Assembly (NCBI RefSeq): GCF_035825295.1
Contig: NZ_JAYMGI010000002.1
Span: 5,137,501 to 5,201,500 of the forward strand
Direction of reading: 5' to 3'
DNA length: 64,000 nucleotides
Origin: Actinacidiphila sp. DG2A-62
GTDB lineage: Bacteria > Actinomycetota > Actinomycetes > Streptomycetales > Streptomycetaceae
The first letter of the stretch is position 1. Every line of letters starts with the position of its first letter. The notes under the pieces were generated by a model. That model made no database searches. It worked only from the letters and a program-made list of their open reading frames with translations, and had not been told where the DNA came from. Both the position numbers and the translations under genes were made by a program. Of this stretch, positions 52,327 through 61,379 are shown in pieces.

Positions 52327-53424
52327 TCAGACGGAGTCGGAGTCGTCCTTGCCCAGGCCGGACATCACCAGGCCGACGATGTCCTGCGGGTTGACGACCT
52401 GCGCTCCGGGCGGCGCGCTGATGGCCTTGGCGCTGCCGTCGAACGTCAGGGTCAGCGGGAGCTTGCCGGTCGCCTGGTCGTCGAGCTGTTCGACGTCGAA
52501 GGTGATCGACTTGAGCTTGCCGTCCTTGACGCCGACGTCCGCCGAGATCGTCTTGTTCGGCACGTCCTGAAGGCCGCTGAGCGCTGTGGAGTCGTAGCCG
52601 GGGATGTCCTTGAGGACCGGGGTGAGGCCGTCGTCGATCGCCTTGGCGAGCTGCTTGGCCGGCGCGGTCACCTGGACGTGGTCGGCGCCGTCGTGGTTGC
52701 CGAGGTCCTTGTAGGTGACGTTGGTGGTGAACGCCTGGCGCAGCGCGTCGACGATCTTGGCGCGGGTGGCGGCGTCGATCTTCGGCACGCCGGGCAGGCC
52801 GCCGGCCAGCGGGTCGCTGCCGGAGTCGTCGCCGGAGGAGCCGCCCATCGACTTGGCGAAGTCCGCGAACGCCTTGGGGTCGAGGCTGATCCACTGGCCC
52901 TTGAGCGCGGCCTTCACCGAGTTGAGCGAGGACGGCAGCTGGTCGGCCTGGTCCAGGAACTGGTTGAGCTGCTGGATGTCCGTGGAGTTCTGGTTGGGCG
53001 CCAGCTTCTCCAGGCCCTTGACGTCGGCGTGCAGGAACAGCTTCTGGTCGACCACGCGGATCTCGGCGAGGCTGGTGTCGCCGGACTCGTCGGTGGACAG
53101 CGCCAGCGTGAACGCGCCGCCCTGCGCGGTGTGCGCCTTGCCCAGCAGCTTGAAGGACTTGGGGGTGGTCACCCCGAGCGACAGGTGCAGCGAGGCCAGC
53201 AGCTTCGCGTCGTCGCGGGTGAAGTCGTCCTCGTCCTTCATCGACGCGTAGATCTGGTCCGCGGAGCCGTCGAAGGCAAGGCCCAGGGTCACGGTGTTCT
53301 GGCCGCCGAAGGAGGAGAAGGCCTTGTCGACCTTGCCCTGCGGTGTCGTGTGGTCCGTCCCGCAGGCGGCGGACCCGGCGGTTATGAGGGCCACCACTCC
53401 GGCGGCGGCGAGGCCCTTGCGCAT
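52327..53424 (-). CDS. Secreted lipoprotein, LppX/LolA-like beta fold suspected
   Basis: 365 residues. Lipobox SAAC after a short signal (GLAAAGVVALITAG). Long alternating-strand regions such as VTLGLAFDGSADQIYASM, LHLSLGVTTPKSFKLLG, FTLALSTDESGDTSLAEIRVVDQKLFLHADVKG and LPLTLTFDGSAKAI suggest one large antiparallel sheet, as in lipid-carrying LppX/LprG or DUF6612 proteins. I infer export and hydrophobic cargo binding; the family is not certain. aaggag lies 15 nt before ATG. Confidence 0.65.
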   Translation of the reverse strand: MRKGLAAAGVVALITAGSAACGTDHTTPQGKVDKAFSSFGGQNTVTLGLAFDGSADQIYASMKDEDDFTRDDAKLLASLHLSLGVTTPKSFKLLGKAHTAQGGAFTLALSTDESGDTSLAEIRVVDQKLFLHADVKGLEKLAPNQNSTDIQQLNQFLDQADQLPSSLNSVKAALKGQWISLDPKAFADFAKSMGGSSGDDSGSDPLAGGLPGVPKIDAATRAKIVDALRQAFTTNVTYKDLGNHDGADHVQVTAPAKQLAKAIDDGLTPVLKDIPGYDSTALSGLQDVPNKTISADVGVKDGKLKSITFDVEQLDDQATGKLPLTLTFDGSAKAISAPPGAQVVNPQDIVGLVMSGLGKDDSDSV

Positions 53425-53673
53425 GCTGTTGATGACGAACTCCTTGTGGCGTTAAGCATCAGCGACCCCGGAACGGGCCGTCTGACGGATGGACGGGTAG
53501 AGCGTAGCTGTGGGCGTCCTGTGGACTCACGTGGGTATTCGACGATTTCAGGGCGCCGTTGGTTGCCCGGATCCGGCAGCGGAATGGCGGAAGGACGCCG
53601 GACGGATCGGGCGCGGATCGTACCGGGAGCGCCGGGGAGGGCGCCGGAGGGAACGATTCCGCGCGGGCGGGGG

Positions 53674-54312
53674 TCAGTTGCCGGCCGGGACCGCCGCGCC
53701 GCGCTCGCGGAAGACGAAGGCCGCGACCACCCCGCCGACCAGGCCGAAGAGGTGGCCCTGCCAGGACACGCCCTGCGCGGTGGGCAGCGCGCCCCACAGG
53801 ATCGACCCGTAGAGCAGGCCGACGCACAGCCCGACCACCACGTCCAGCGCCCGGTGGTCCACGAACCCGCGGACCAGGAGGTACGAGAACAGGCCGAAGA
53901 TCAGCCCGGACGCGCCGGCGGTGTTGGTGTGCGCGGGCGCGACCAGCCAGACGCCCAGGCCGCCGACGACGATGATGGCGAAGGCGACCGCGAGGAAGCG
54001 GGCTATGCCGCGCAGCGCGGCGATGAAGCCGAGCACCAGCAGCGGCAGGCTGTTGGCGGCGACGTGCGCGAAGCCGAAGTGGGTGAACGCGGACGGGACG
54101 ATGTCGATCAGCTCGCCGGTCTTGCGCGGCTCGATGCCGAGGCCGTCCATGCGGTGCCCGGAGATGGTGTCGACCGCCTCCAGCACCCACAGCAGACCGA
54201 CCCAGCCGGCCATCAGCGCCGCGGCCGCGGCGACCCGGCCGCCCGCCCTCAGCGGCGCCAGCGCCACGGACCTCGGTCCCGCGCGGTGCGCCGTCTGTTG
54301 TCCGTATGCCAT
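53674..54312 (-). CDS. Rhomboid-family intramembrane serine protease
   Basis: 212 residues starting MAYGQQTAHRAGPRSV, with aggggga 5 nt upstream; longer readings are unsupported. Six helices. The catalytic Ser is in NTAGASGLIFGLFSYLL (GASG), the His in SWQGHLFGLVGG, and the conserved FTHFGFAHVAANSLPLLVLG (the HxxxN block) is present. It cleaves membrane proteins within the bilayer; targets are unknown. It diverges from the UbiX-like gene by 185 nt. Confidence 0.92.
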   Translation of the reverse strand: MAYGQQTAHRAGPRSVALAPLRAGGRVAAAAALMAGWVGLLWVLEAVDTISGHRMDGLGIEPRKTGELIDIVPSAFTHFGFAHVAANSLPLLVLGFIAALRGIARFLAVAFAIIVVGGLGVWLVAPAHTNTAGASGLIFGLFSYLLVRGFVDHRALDVVVGLCVGLLYGSILWGALPTAQGVSWQGHLFGLVGGVVAAFVFRERGAAVPAGN

Positions 54313-54497
54313 CAGTCCCCCTGCCCCCGGCCCGACCGGCCAACGCCCCCATTGTCTCTTACGTTCGGCGGACGCCCGCGGTTCCCGGCCGCGGCTCCGC
54401 CCCCCGCGGCCCGCGCCGCTGCCCGGCCGCCGCGCTGCCCGGCCGGGACGCACCGCTTAGGGTGAGGGGGTCGTGGGGGTCCTGGAGGAGAGACGTC

Positions 54498-55313
54498 GTG
54501 ACGCAGGTGCCGGGCCGCAGGCCGTGGGTGGTGGGGGTGTCGGGCGCGTCGGGGACGCCGTACGCCGCCGCGGTGCTGCGCGCGCTGCTCGCCGCGGGGG
54601 AGGCCGTCGACCTGGTGGTGAGCCGGGCGGCGCGGCTGACGCTGCTGGACGAGACCGGCCGGGCGTTCCGGGACGCGCACTGGCGTGAGGATCTGGCGGC
54701 GTGGCTGGCGCGCGGCGCGGACGGCAAGCCGGACGCGTTCGGCCCGCACGGCGGCGCGCACGGCACCGCGTTCGGCCCGCACGGCCCGCACGGCTCGGGT
54801 GGGTCCGCCGCTCCCGGCGCCTTGGCGGGCCTGGACGACCTCGGCCGCTTCGACCTCGCCGACGTGCGGTACTGGCCGGCCGGCGACCTGGCCGCCGGAC
54901 CGTCCTCCGGGTCGTACCCGGCCAAGGGCATGCTGATCGTGCCGGCCTCGACCGCGTGCGTGGCGGGCGTGGCGCTGGGCCTGTCCAAGGACCTGCTGCA
55001 GCGCGCGGCCGGCGTCACGCTGAAGGAGCGCAGGCCGCTGGTCGTCGCGGTGCGCGAGACCCCGCTGGAGGGGCAGACGCTGCGCCACCTGGTCGCGCTC
55101 GACGACGCCGGCGCGGTGGTGCTGCCCGCCTCGCCCGCCTTCTACGCCGGCGCGACGCACATCCAGGACCTGGTGGACTTCGTGGCCGGCCGGGTGCTGG
55201 ACGCGGCAGGCGTGCCGCACACCCTCTACCGCCGCTGGTCCGGGGAGCTGGGCGTGGCCCGCGCGCCGGGGCCGGCCGGGGAACCCGGCGCCTTCAGCCC
55301 TCCGCAAGAATAG
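54498..55313 (+). CDS. mqnM: UbiX-type prenyl-FMN synthase for the menaquinone pathway
   Basis: 271 residues from GTG 54498 with ggaggag 7 nt upstream. FMN prenyltransferase that supplies prFMN to the UbiD partner. PWVVGVSGASGTPYAAAVLRALL is the FMN phosphate loop; PASTACVAGVALGLSKDLLQRAAGVTLKERRPLVVAVRETPLE is the family block. It is about 70 residues longer than usual. One insert of about 45 residues (KPDAFGPHGGAHGTAFGPHG and on) repeats FGPHG, and there is a C-terminal Pro/Gly extension. It precedes the AsnC gene by 82 nt. Confidence 0.9.
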   Translation: MTQVPGRRPWVVGVSGASGTPYAAAVLRALLAAGEAVDLVVSRAARLTLLDETGRAFRDAHWREDLAAWLARGADGKPDAFGPHGGAHGTAFGPHGPHGSGGSAAPGALAGLDDLGRFDLADVRYWPAGDLAAGPSSGSYPAKGMLIVPASTACVAGVALGLSKDLLQRAAGVTLKERRPLVVAVRETPLEGQTLRHLVALDDAGAVVLPASPAFYAGATHIQDLVDFVAGRVLDAAGVPHTLYRRWSGELGVARAPGPAGEPGAFSPPQE

Positions 55314-55395
55314 ATGTGCAGGGCACGAACCCGTTGATGCCTTAGATTCGAGTCCGGACAGTGCGGTCGCGGATCGAACGGGAGGGTCCCATCTG

Positions 55396-55851
55396 ATGGA
55401 CGCGGTGGACAGGCAGCTCATCCAGGCGTTGCGGGAGAACGGCCGGGCCTCGTACGCGGAGCTGGGACGGCTGGTCGGCCTGTCGGGGCCGAGCGTCACC
55501 GACCGCATCAACCGGCTGGAACAGGCCGGTGTGATCACCGGCTATCGCGCCACCGTCGCCCCCGCCGCGCTGGGTCTGGGCGTCACCGCACTGGTCGGCC
55601 TCCAGCTCTCCGACGCCGCCGACCACGAGGAGGTCGCCCGCCGGCTGCGGGACGTGGAGGAGATCGAGGACTGCTGGTTCATCGCCGGCGACGACTCGTA
55701 CATGCTCAAGGTCAGGGTCGGCGACGTCGACGGCCTGGAGCACACCATCCGCCGGCTGTCCGGCACCAAGGGCGTGGCCCGCACCCGTACCACCATCGTG
55801 CTCTCCACCAAGTGGGAGAACCGGGTCGGGGAGCTGCCGGAGGAGGCGTGA
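55396..55851 (+). CDS. Lrp/AsnC-family transcriptional regulator
   Basis: 151 residues from ATG 55396 with gggaggg upstream. N-terminal helix-turn-helix (DRQLIQALRENGRASYAELGRLVGLSGPSVTDRINRLEQAGVITGY), then the RAM sensor domain (LGLGVTALVGLQLSD...CWFIAGDDSYMLKVRVGDVDGLEHTIRRL). It binds DNA as an octamer and responds to a small ligand. Its place between ubiX and mqnE is the same as in S. coelicolor; regulation of the menaquinone genes is a guess. Confidence 0.9.
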   Translation: MDAVDRQLIQALRENGRASYAELGRLVGLSGPSVTDRINRLEQAGVITGYRATVAPAALGLGVTALVGLQLSDAADHEEVARRLRDVEEIEDCWFIAGDDSYMLKVRVGDVDGLEHTIRRLSGTKGVARTRTTIVLSTKWENRVGELPEEA

Positions 55852-55883
55852 GGCGTCCCGGCCGCGGGCGCGCCGCCGGCCCG

Positions 55884-55940
55884 TGCCGGGCCCCGCGCCG
55901 GGCCCCGCGCCGGGCCCCGCGCCGGGCCCCGCGCCGGGCC
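55884..55940. repeat. 12-bp GC tandem repeat upstream of mqnE
   Basis: gccgggccccgc is repeated four to five times between the AsnC stop and the mqnE ribosome-binding site. Each unit is self-complementary (gggccc), so the RNA could form several stems. Confidence 0.85.
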
Positions 55941-55994
55941 GGGAAGCGGGGGAGTAGGGTCGATCGGGTCGATTCGCTGATCAGGAGGCGTGCC

Positions 55995-57158
55995 ATGGAC
56001 GCGGGGCTCAAGCGAGAGCTGGAGGAGAAGGTCTACGCCGGCGAGCGGCTGACCCGGGAGGACGGCGTCGCCCTCTACGAGTCCGACGACCTGGCCTGGC
56101 TCGGCGGCCTCGCCCACCACGTGCGCACGAAGAAGAACGGCGACGTGGTGCACTTCAACGTCAACCGCCACCTGAACATGACCAACGTGTGCACCGCGTC
56201 GTGCGCGTACTGCTCCTTCCAGCGCAAGCCGGGGGAGAAGGACGCGTACACCATGCGCATCGAGGAGGCGGTGCGGCTGGCGAAGGCGATGGAGGGCGAG
56301 AACCTCACCGAGCTGCACATCGTCAACGGCCTGCACCCGACGCTGCCCTGGCGCTACTACCCGCGGTCGCTCAAGGCGCTGAAGGAGGCGCTGCCGCAGG
56401 TGTCGCTGAAGGCGTTTACCGCCACCGAGATCCACCACTTCGAGACGATCTCCGGCATGTCCGCCTCCGACATCCTGGACGAGCTGATCGACGCCGGCCT
56501 GGAGTCGCTGACCGGCGGCGGCGCGGAGATCTTCGACTGGGAGGTGCGGCAGCACATCGTGGACCACCGCACCCACTGGGAGGACTGGTCCCGCATCCAC
56601 CGGCTGGCGCACTCCAAGGGCCTCAAGACGCCCTGCACGATGCTCTACGGGCACATCGAGGAGCCGCGGCACCGCGTCGACCACGTGCTGCGGCTGCGCG
56701 AACTGCAGGACGAGACCGGCGGCTTCCAGGTCTTCATCCCGCTGCGCTACCAGCACGACTTCGTGGACATGAAGGACGGCAAGGTCCGCAACACCCTCCA
56801 GGCGCGGACCACCATGGCCACCGGCGCGGAGGCGCTGAAGACCTTCGCGGTCTCCCGGCTGCTGTTCGACAACGTGCCGCACGTGAAGGTGTTCTGGGTG
56901 ATGCACGGCCTGTCCACCGCGCAGCTCGCGCTCAACCACGGCGCGGACGACATGGACGGCTCGGTGGTCGAGTACAAGATCACCCACGACGCGGACGACT
57001 ACGGCACGCCCAACAAGCTGACCCGCGACGACATCCTCGACCTGATCCGCGACGCCGGCTTCCGCCCGGTGGAGCGCAACACCCGCTACGAGATCATCCG
57101 CGAGTACCCCGGCCCGGACGCCGGCCGGCGCGAGTCGCCGCAGCCCATGCGGGTGTGA
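55995..57158 (+). CDS. mqnE: Aminofutalosine synthase MqnE (radical SAM)
   Basis: 387 residues from ATG 55995 with aggagg at 55983-55988. The radical SAM cluster is NVCTASCAYCSFQRKPGEKDAYTM (C66, C70, C73). Other conserved blocks are NLTELHIVNGLHPTLPW, FTATEIHHFETISGM and LESLTGGGAEIFDWEVRQ, which match MqnE rather than MqnC. It couples SAM radical chemistry to the chorismate-derived MqnA product to build aminofutalosine. It is about the expected length and closes the menaquinone group in this window. Confidence 0.93.
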   Translation: MDAGLKRELEEKVYAGERLTREDGVALYESDDLAWLGGLAHHVRTKKNGDVVHFNVNRHLNMTNVCTASCAYCSFQRKPGEKDAYTMRIEEAVRLAKAMEGENLTELHIVNGLHPTLPWRYYPRSLKALKEALPQVSLKAFTATEIHHFETISGMSASDILDELIDAGLESLTGGGAEIFDWEVRQHIVDHRTHWEDWSRIHRLAHSKGLKTPCTMLYGHIEEPRHRVDHVLRLRELQDETGGFQVFIPLRYQHDFVDMKDGKVRNTLQARTTMATGAEALKTFAVSRLLFDNVPHVKVFWVMHGLSTAQLALNHGADDMDGSVVEYKITHDADDYGTPNKLTRDDILDLIRDAGFRPVERNTRYEIIREYPGPDAGRRESPQPMRV

Positions 57159-57260
57159 ACGGGCGGCGGCGTCCCACGCGCTGCCGGCGCGCGAGCGGTG
57201 TGACGGGAGCGACAGCTCCGGCGCCTCGGCTGCCGCGTCCGTAATGGCTACCGTAGTCGT

Positions 57261-57782
57261 ATGACACTTACGTGCCAGCTGGACCCGGTGCTCGACGCCG
57301 AACTGCGCGACGGCATCCTCGCGCTGTGGACCGACGTCTCCAACGCGGGCGGCGCGGTGGGCTTCGTGCCGCCGGTCACCGCCGAGGACATCCGGCCCGA
57401 CCTGGAGCGCTCGCTCGCGGCGGTCGAGGCCGGGGAGCGCAGGCTGCTGGTCGGCCGCGACGAGGACGGCGCGGTCGCCGCGACGGCCTTCCTGACGTAC
57501 AACAGCCACCGGCTGATGTCCCACTGGCTGTGGCTGTACACCGTCATGGTCCACCCCGCGCACCAGGGCAAGGGCTACGGCCGCACCCTGATGGCCGCGG
57601 TGGAGCAGGCCGCCCGCGGCTTCCACGGCATCCAGGCGATCCGGCTCACCTGCCGCGGCGGCACCGGCGTCGACCGCTTCTACGCCGGCTGCGGCTACAA
57701 GGAGGTCGGCCGCATCCCCGGCGCGATCCGTGTCGCGCCCGGCGACGACCGCGACGACATCGTGATGCTGCTGACGCTCTGA
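57261..57782 (+). CDS. GNAT-family N-acetyltransferase
   Basis: 173 residues from ATG 57261; little ribosome-binding site, perhaps leaderless. Acetyl-CoA loop VMVHPAHQGKGYGRTLMAAVEQAARG (Q/RxxGxG/A), then LTCRGGTGVDRFYAGCGYKEVGRIPGAIRV, the C-terminal GNAT lobe. The substrate is not determinable; small-molecule or amine acetylation is likely. Confidence 0.88.
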   Translation: MTLTCQLDPVLDAELRDGILALWTDVSNAGGAVGFVPPVTAEDIRPDLERSLAAVEAGERRLLVGRDEDGAVAATAFLTYNSHRLMSHWLWLYTVMVHPAHQGKGYGRTLMAAVEQAARGFHGIQAIRLTCRGGTGVDRFYAGCGYKEVGRIPGAIRVAPGDDRDDIVMLLTL

Positions 57783-57849
57783 CCGGGGCGCGGAGCCGCG
57801 GGGGCGGGGCGGCGTCGGGGGCCGGGAAGCCGCGTGCTTCACTGGACGT

Positions 57850-58206
57850 ATGCTCCGATACACCGCACTGCGCTTCGGCCTCATCGTCGCCAGCTTCGGG
57901 GTCATCTGGGGGCTCGTCCGGCTGCGGATCCTGCCGGCCGGGCTCGGTGACTCCAACTACCTGTGGGTGGGCCTGCTCGCCCTCGTCGTCTCCGCGCCGC
58001 TGAGCTGGGTGCTGCTGCGTGACGTCCGCGAGCAGGCCGCCGTCCAGGTCTCCCAGCGCGTCGAGCGCACCCGGCAGAGCTTCGCCGCCGCGGCCGGCGA
58101 GGAGGACGAGGCGGACGACGCCGCGCGCGCGACCACCGGCGCCCGCGCCGCCGCGGACACCGGCGCGGGCGACGCCCGCCCGGCCGGAGAGCCGCACACC
58201 GCCTGA
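57850..58206 (+). CDS. DUF4229 small membrane protein
   Basis: 118 residues. Two helices: TALRFGLIVASFGVIWGLVRL and YLWVGLLALVVSAPLSWVLLRDVREQAA, followed by a charged Ala/Glu/Asp-rich tail. The two-helix pair with LSWVLLR...RE is the DUF4229 pattern in actinobacteria. No function is known. Confidence 0.8.
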   Translation: MLRYTALRFGLIVASFGVIWGLVRLRILPAGLGDSNYLWVGLLALVVSAPLSWVLLRDVREQAAVQVSQRVERTRQSFAAAAGEEDEADDAARATTGARAAADTGAGDARPAGEPHTA

Positions 58207-58267
58207 GCCTTCTCTCATAGGCTTGCTCCTGGGGATCGGCGTGGGGCGAGGGGAGAGGGTGGGACCT

Positions 58268-58936
58268 GTGGGAGTCGAGGAGAAGGTCCGGGGGAAACGG
58301 GTGCCGCGGGCCGTCCGCGAGCAGCAGATGCTCGACGCGGCGGTGGCGGCGTTCGCCAGGCGCGGCTACCGCGCCGCCTCCATGGACGAGATCGCCGTCG
58401 CGGCCGGCGTCAGCAAGCCGCTGGTCTACCTCTACCTGAACTCCAAGGACGACCTGTTCACCGCGTGCATCCGGCGCGAGGCCGAGGCGCTCAAGGCGGC
58501 GGTGCGCGCGTCGGTCGAGGTCGGCGCGCCGGCCGACCGGCAGTTGTGGAGCGGGCTGCTGGGCTTCTTCGAGTACACCGCGGCCCACCCCGACGGCTGG
58601 ACGATCCTGTACAGCCAGGCGCGTACGGTCGGCGAGCCGTTCGCGGACGAGGTGGCCGCGATGCGGGCGGAGATCGTGGAGTTCGTGCGCGGGCTGATCG
58701 CGGCGGCGGCGCGGGACGCGGAGTGCGACGAGGAGCTGGCCGAGCGGGAGGTGGCGGCGCTCGCCCACGCGCTGGTCGGCGCCGCGGAGTCGCTGGCCGG
58801 CCGGCCCGGCCCCGCGACGGGCCGCGAGAACGCGGCGACGCTGATGAACTTCGCGTGGTCCGGCCTGGCCAACCTCATGTCCGGCCACACCTGGACCCCC
58901 TCCGGTTTCCGCCCGACGCCGCGCGCCGGCCGCTGA
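58268..58936 (+). CDS. TetR-family regulator, likely of the adjacent fatty-acid genes
   Basis: 222 residues from GTG 58268, 9 nt after ggggagagg; GTG 58259 is in frame but overlaps that site. N-terminal HTH: REQQMLDAAVAAFARRGYRAASMDEIAVAAGVSKPLVYLYLNSKDDLF. The C-terminal ligand domain (WSGLLGFFEYTAAHPDGWTILYSQ...LANLMSG) is of the acyl-CoA-responsive type. It is the closest regulator to the divergent fabG4/fadA2 promoter, whose two inverted repeats (61380-61409) are plausible operators. Convergent with the MaoC gene. Confidence 0.85.
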   Translation: MGVEEKVRGKRVPRAVREQQMLDAAVAAFARRGYRAASMDEIAVAAGVSKPLVYLYLNSKDDLFTACIRREAEALKAAVRASVEVGAPADRQLWSGLLGFFEYTAAHPDGWTILYSQARTVGEPFADEVAAMRAEIVEFVRGLIAAAARDAECDEELAEREVAALAHALVGAAESLAGRPGPATGRENAATLMNFAWSGLANLMSGHTWTPSGFRPTPRAGR

Positions 58937-58965
58937 GCCACCCGGCCGCCCCCACGCCGGGCGTC

Positions 58966-59904
58966 TCAGCGGTCGAACGTGCCGGTCACATGGACGTCGT
59001 GCGCCGAGCGGACCTCGAAGCGGGCGCCCCGCGCGGCGTAGGAGACCTCCGCGGGGAGCGGGATGGGGCGGCGGAAGGACGCGGCCAGGTGCGTCACGTC
59101 AGGCCCGGCGGCGGCGACGCAGCGGGCCACCGTCCACATGCCGTGCACGATCGCCCGGGGGAAGCCCAGCGGTCGCGCCGTCCACGGGTAGAGGTGGATC
59201 GGGTTCCAGTCGCCGGTCACCCGGGCGTGCCGGCGCCCGAGGTCCGCGCCCAGCCGCCACCGCGCGACCTCCGGCAGCGGCCCCGCTGGCCCCGCAGGCC
59301 CCGCCGGCTCGGGCGGCTCGGGCGGCCCGGCAGCGTCGGCGCGCGCGGCCGCCGCCTCGTCCACCCGGTGCCGCGCCAGATACGTGCTGCGGTCGCACCA
59401 GACCGTTTGCCCGCCGAGCCGCGCCTGCGTCACCATCACGACCTCCGTCCCGCGCCGGTGCGCGCGCAACCCCTCCGCGTACACCACCAGGTCCGGCCGG
59501 TCGCCCGCGGTCAGCGGCCGGGACGCCTGGATGTCGATCGAGGTGTGCACCAGCCCCATCAGCGGCAGCGGGAACGCCCGGGCCGCCATGATCCGCGCGG
59601 CCAGCGGAAAGCCCAGCACATGGGGGTAGGTCAGCGGCAGCACGGCTCCCGCGCCGGCCTCGGCGCCAAGCCCCGCGCCGTCTCCGCCAAGCTCCCCGCC
59701 GGCCCCGCCGGCCTCCGCGTCGGCCCTCGCGTCCGCCCGCGGGTCCGGCGCGAAACCGCAGACGCGGGCGTACGCGGCCAGCCGCGCCGGGTCGACGCGC
59801 ACCGCGGTCCGGGTGAGCACGGTCGGCGGCAGCTCGGCCGCGGGGGAGGGGCGCTTGCCCAGGCCCGCCACCGCTCCACGTACCAGCGTGAGCGCGAGCG
59901 CCAT
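58966..59904 (-). CDS. MaoC-like hydratase/dehydratase (HtdX type)
   Basis: 312 residues; double hot-dog fold. The C-terminal catalytic block is HARVTGDWNPIHLYPWTARPLGFPRAIVHGMWTVAR, with the hydratase D-x-N-P-x-H. The N-terminal hot-dog contains YPHVLGFPLAARIMAARAFPLPLMGLVHTSIDI. Ala/Gly/Asp-rich inserts sit at residues about 50-90 and 195-215. It matches mycobacterial HtdX, which sits with FabG4 and FadA2 as here. The ATG is 1 nt from the fabG4 stop, so they share a transcript. Confidence 0.85.
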   Translation of the reverse strand: MALALTLVRGAVAGLGKRPSPAAELPPTVLTRTAVRVDPARLAAYARVCGFAPDPRADARADAEAGGAGGELGGDGAGLGAEAGAGAVLPLTYPHVLGFPLAARIMAARAFPLPLMGLVHTSIDIQASRPLTAGDRPDLVVYAEGLRAHRRGTEVVMVTQARLGGQTVWCDRSTYLARHRVDEAAAARADAAGPPEPPEPAGPAGPAGPLPEVARWRLGADLGRRHARVTGDWNPIHLYPWTARPLGFPRAIVHGMWTVARCVAAAGPDVTHLAASFRRPIPLPAEVSYAARGARFEVRSAHDVHVTGTFDR

Positions 59905-59905
59905 C

Positions 59906-61369
59906 TCACGCCCCCAGCAGGGACTGGCCGCAGACCCGGACCACCTGGCCGGTCACCCCTCCCGAGCCGGGCGCGGCGAGCCACGCGACGGTCTCCGCGA
60001 CGTCCACCGGCAGGCCGCCCTGGCCGAGGGAGTTCATCCGGCGGCCGGCCTCCCGGATGAACAGCGGGACGGCCGCGGTCATCTGCGTCTCGATGAAGCC
60101 GGGCGCGACCGCGTTGACGGTGATGCCCCGCGCCCGCAGCTGCGGGTCGGCGGCCAGTGCGCGGACGAAGCCGATGATCCCGGCCTTGGACGCGGCGTAG
60201 TTGGTCTGTCCGGCGTTGCCCGCGATGCCGCTGATCGACGCGGTCGCGACGATCCGCGCGTGGTCGCCGAGGGTGCCGGCCTTCAGCAGGTGGCCGGTGG
60301 TGCGCAGCACGCTGTCGAGGTTGACGTCCAGGACCGCGTCCCAGCGGTCGGCGTCCATGTTGGCGAGCTTGCGGTCGCGGGTGATGCCGGCGTTGTGCAC
60401 CAGGACGTCGAGCCGCCCGGCCGCGCCCCCTCCGCCGGCCGCGCCCCCTTCCGCGCCCCCTTCCGCGCTCCCTGCCGCGCCCCCTTCCGCGGCCGGGTCC
60501 GCGGCGGTCCGGTCCACGTCGGTCCGGTCCGCGGCGGCCGGCCCGGACGCGAGCGCCTCGACGGCCGCCGCGATCCGCTCGCCCGCGTCGGCCGCGGTGA
60601 TGTCCAGCGGCAGCGCGGTGCCGCCGAGCCGCGCGGCCACCTCGGCCAGCGACTCGGCCGCCTGCGGCACGTCCAGGCACAGCACGTGCAGTCCGTCCCT
60701 GGCCAGCGTCGTGGCCACCGATTCGCCGATGCCGCGCGCCGCGCCGGTGACCAGGGCGACGCGCTGTCCCGGCCGGGCGGGCCCGGGCAGCGCGGACCCC
60801 ACCTCGATGACCTGCCCGCTGACGTACGCCGACTTCGGCGACAGCAGGAAGTCCAGCGCCGGTTCGGGGTCCGCGCCGGGCGCCAGGCGCAGCAGCTGCA
60901 CGGTCCTGCCCTGGCCGATCTCCTTGCCGAGCGAGCGGACGAAGCCCTCCAGCGCCTGCTGGGCGGCGGCCTGGCGCGGGTCCGCCGGGTCGGGCCGGCG
61001 GCCCAGCACCACCACCCGGCCGCAGGGAGACAGGGAGCTGACCAGCGGGTGCAGGCTGGTGTGCACCGCGCGCAGCCCGGCCGGGTCGGCGATCGCCGTC
61101 GCGTCCAGCACGACCCCGGCGTACGGCCTGCCGCCAACGCCGCCCGCCGCGCCGCCCGCCGCGCCGCCCGCCGCGCCGTCCCGCGCCCCACCGGCCGCAC
61201 CGCCCGCCGGCTGCGCGGTCTCGCCCGCGGTCAGCCGCAGGAACGCGCCGTCGAACGCCGGACGCGCGGCCGACCACCGTCGCAGCGGGGTGGGCCGGGG
61301 CAGCCCGAGGCTCCGGGTGAGGAAGCGGCCCGGGGCCGTGCCGGTGAAGCGAAGGTAGCGATCGGCCAT
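59906..61369 (-). CDS. fabG4: FabG4-type 3-oxoacyl-CoA/ACP reductase
   Basis: 487 residues: an N-terminal flavodoxin-like domain (LRLTAGET ... GVVLDATAIADPAGLRAVH ... VVVLGRRPDPADPRQAAAQQALEG) and a C-terminal classical SDR (VALVTGAARGIGESVATTLA, NAGITRDRKLANMD, ATASISGIAGNAGQTNYAASKAG with Tyr-x3-Lys). This high-molecular-weight layout matches mycobacterial FabG4, which reduces long-chain 3-oxoacyl-CoA. Two Gly/Ala-rich inserts (about residues 55-80 and 300-320) are unusual. ggagaagg precedes ATG 61369. Confidence 0.88.
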   Translation of the reverse strand: MADRYLRFTGTAPGRFLTRSLGLPRPTPLRRWSAARPAFDGAFLRLTAGETAQPAGGAAGGARDGAAGGAAGGAAGGVGGRPYAGVVLDATAIADPAGLRAVHTSLHPLVSSLSPCGRVVVLGRRPDPADPRQAAAQQALEGFVRSLGKEIGQGRTVQLLRLAPGADPEPALDFLLSPKSAYVSGQVIEVGSALPGPARPGQRVALVTGAARGIGESVATTLARDGLHVLCLDVPQAAESLAEVAARLGGTALPLDITAADAGERIAAAVEALASGPAAADRTDVDRTAADPAAEGGAAGSAEGGAEGGAAGGGGAAGRLDVLVHNAGITRDRKLANMDADRWDAVLDVNLDSVLRTTGHLLKAGTLGDHARIVATASISGIAGNAGQTNYAASKAGIIGFVRALAADPQLRARGITVNAVAPGFIETQMTAAVPLFIREAGRRMNSLGQGGLPVDVAETVAWLAAPGSGGVTGQVVRVCGQSLLGA

Positions 61370-61379
61370 TGGCCTTCTC

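Noticed and set aside
19364..55940. CRISPR-like arrays
   Set aside because: The repeats are short tandem units without unique spacers and no cas genes are present.
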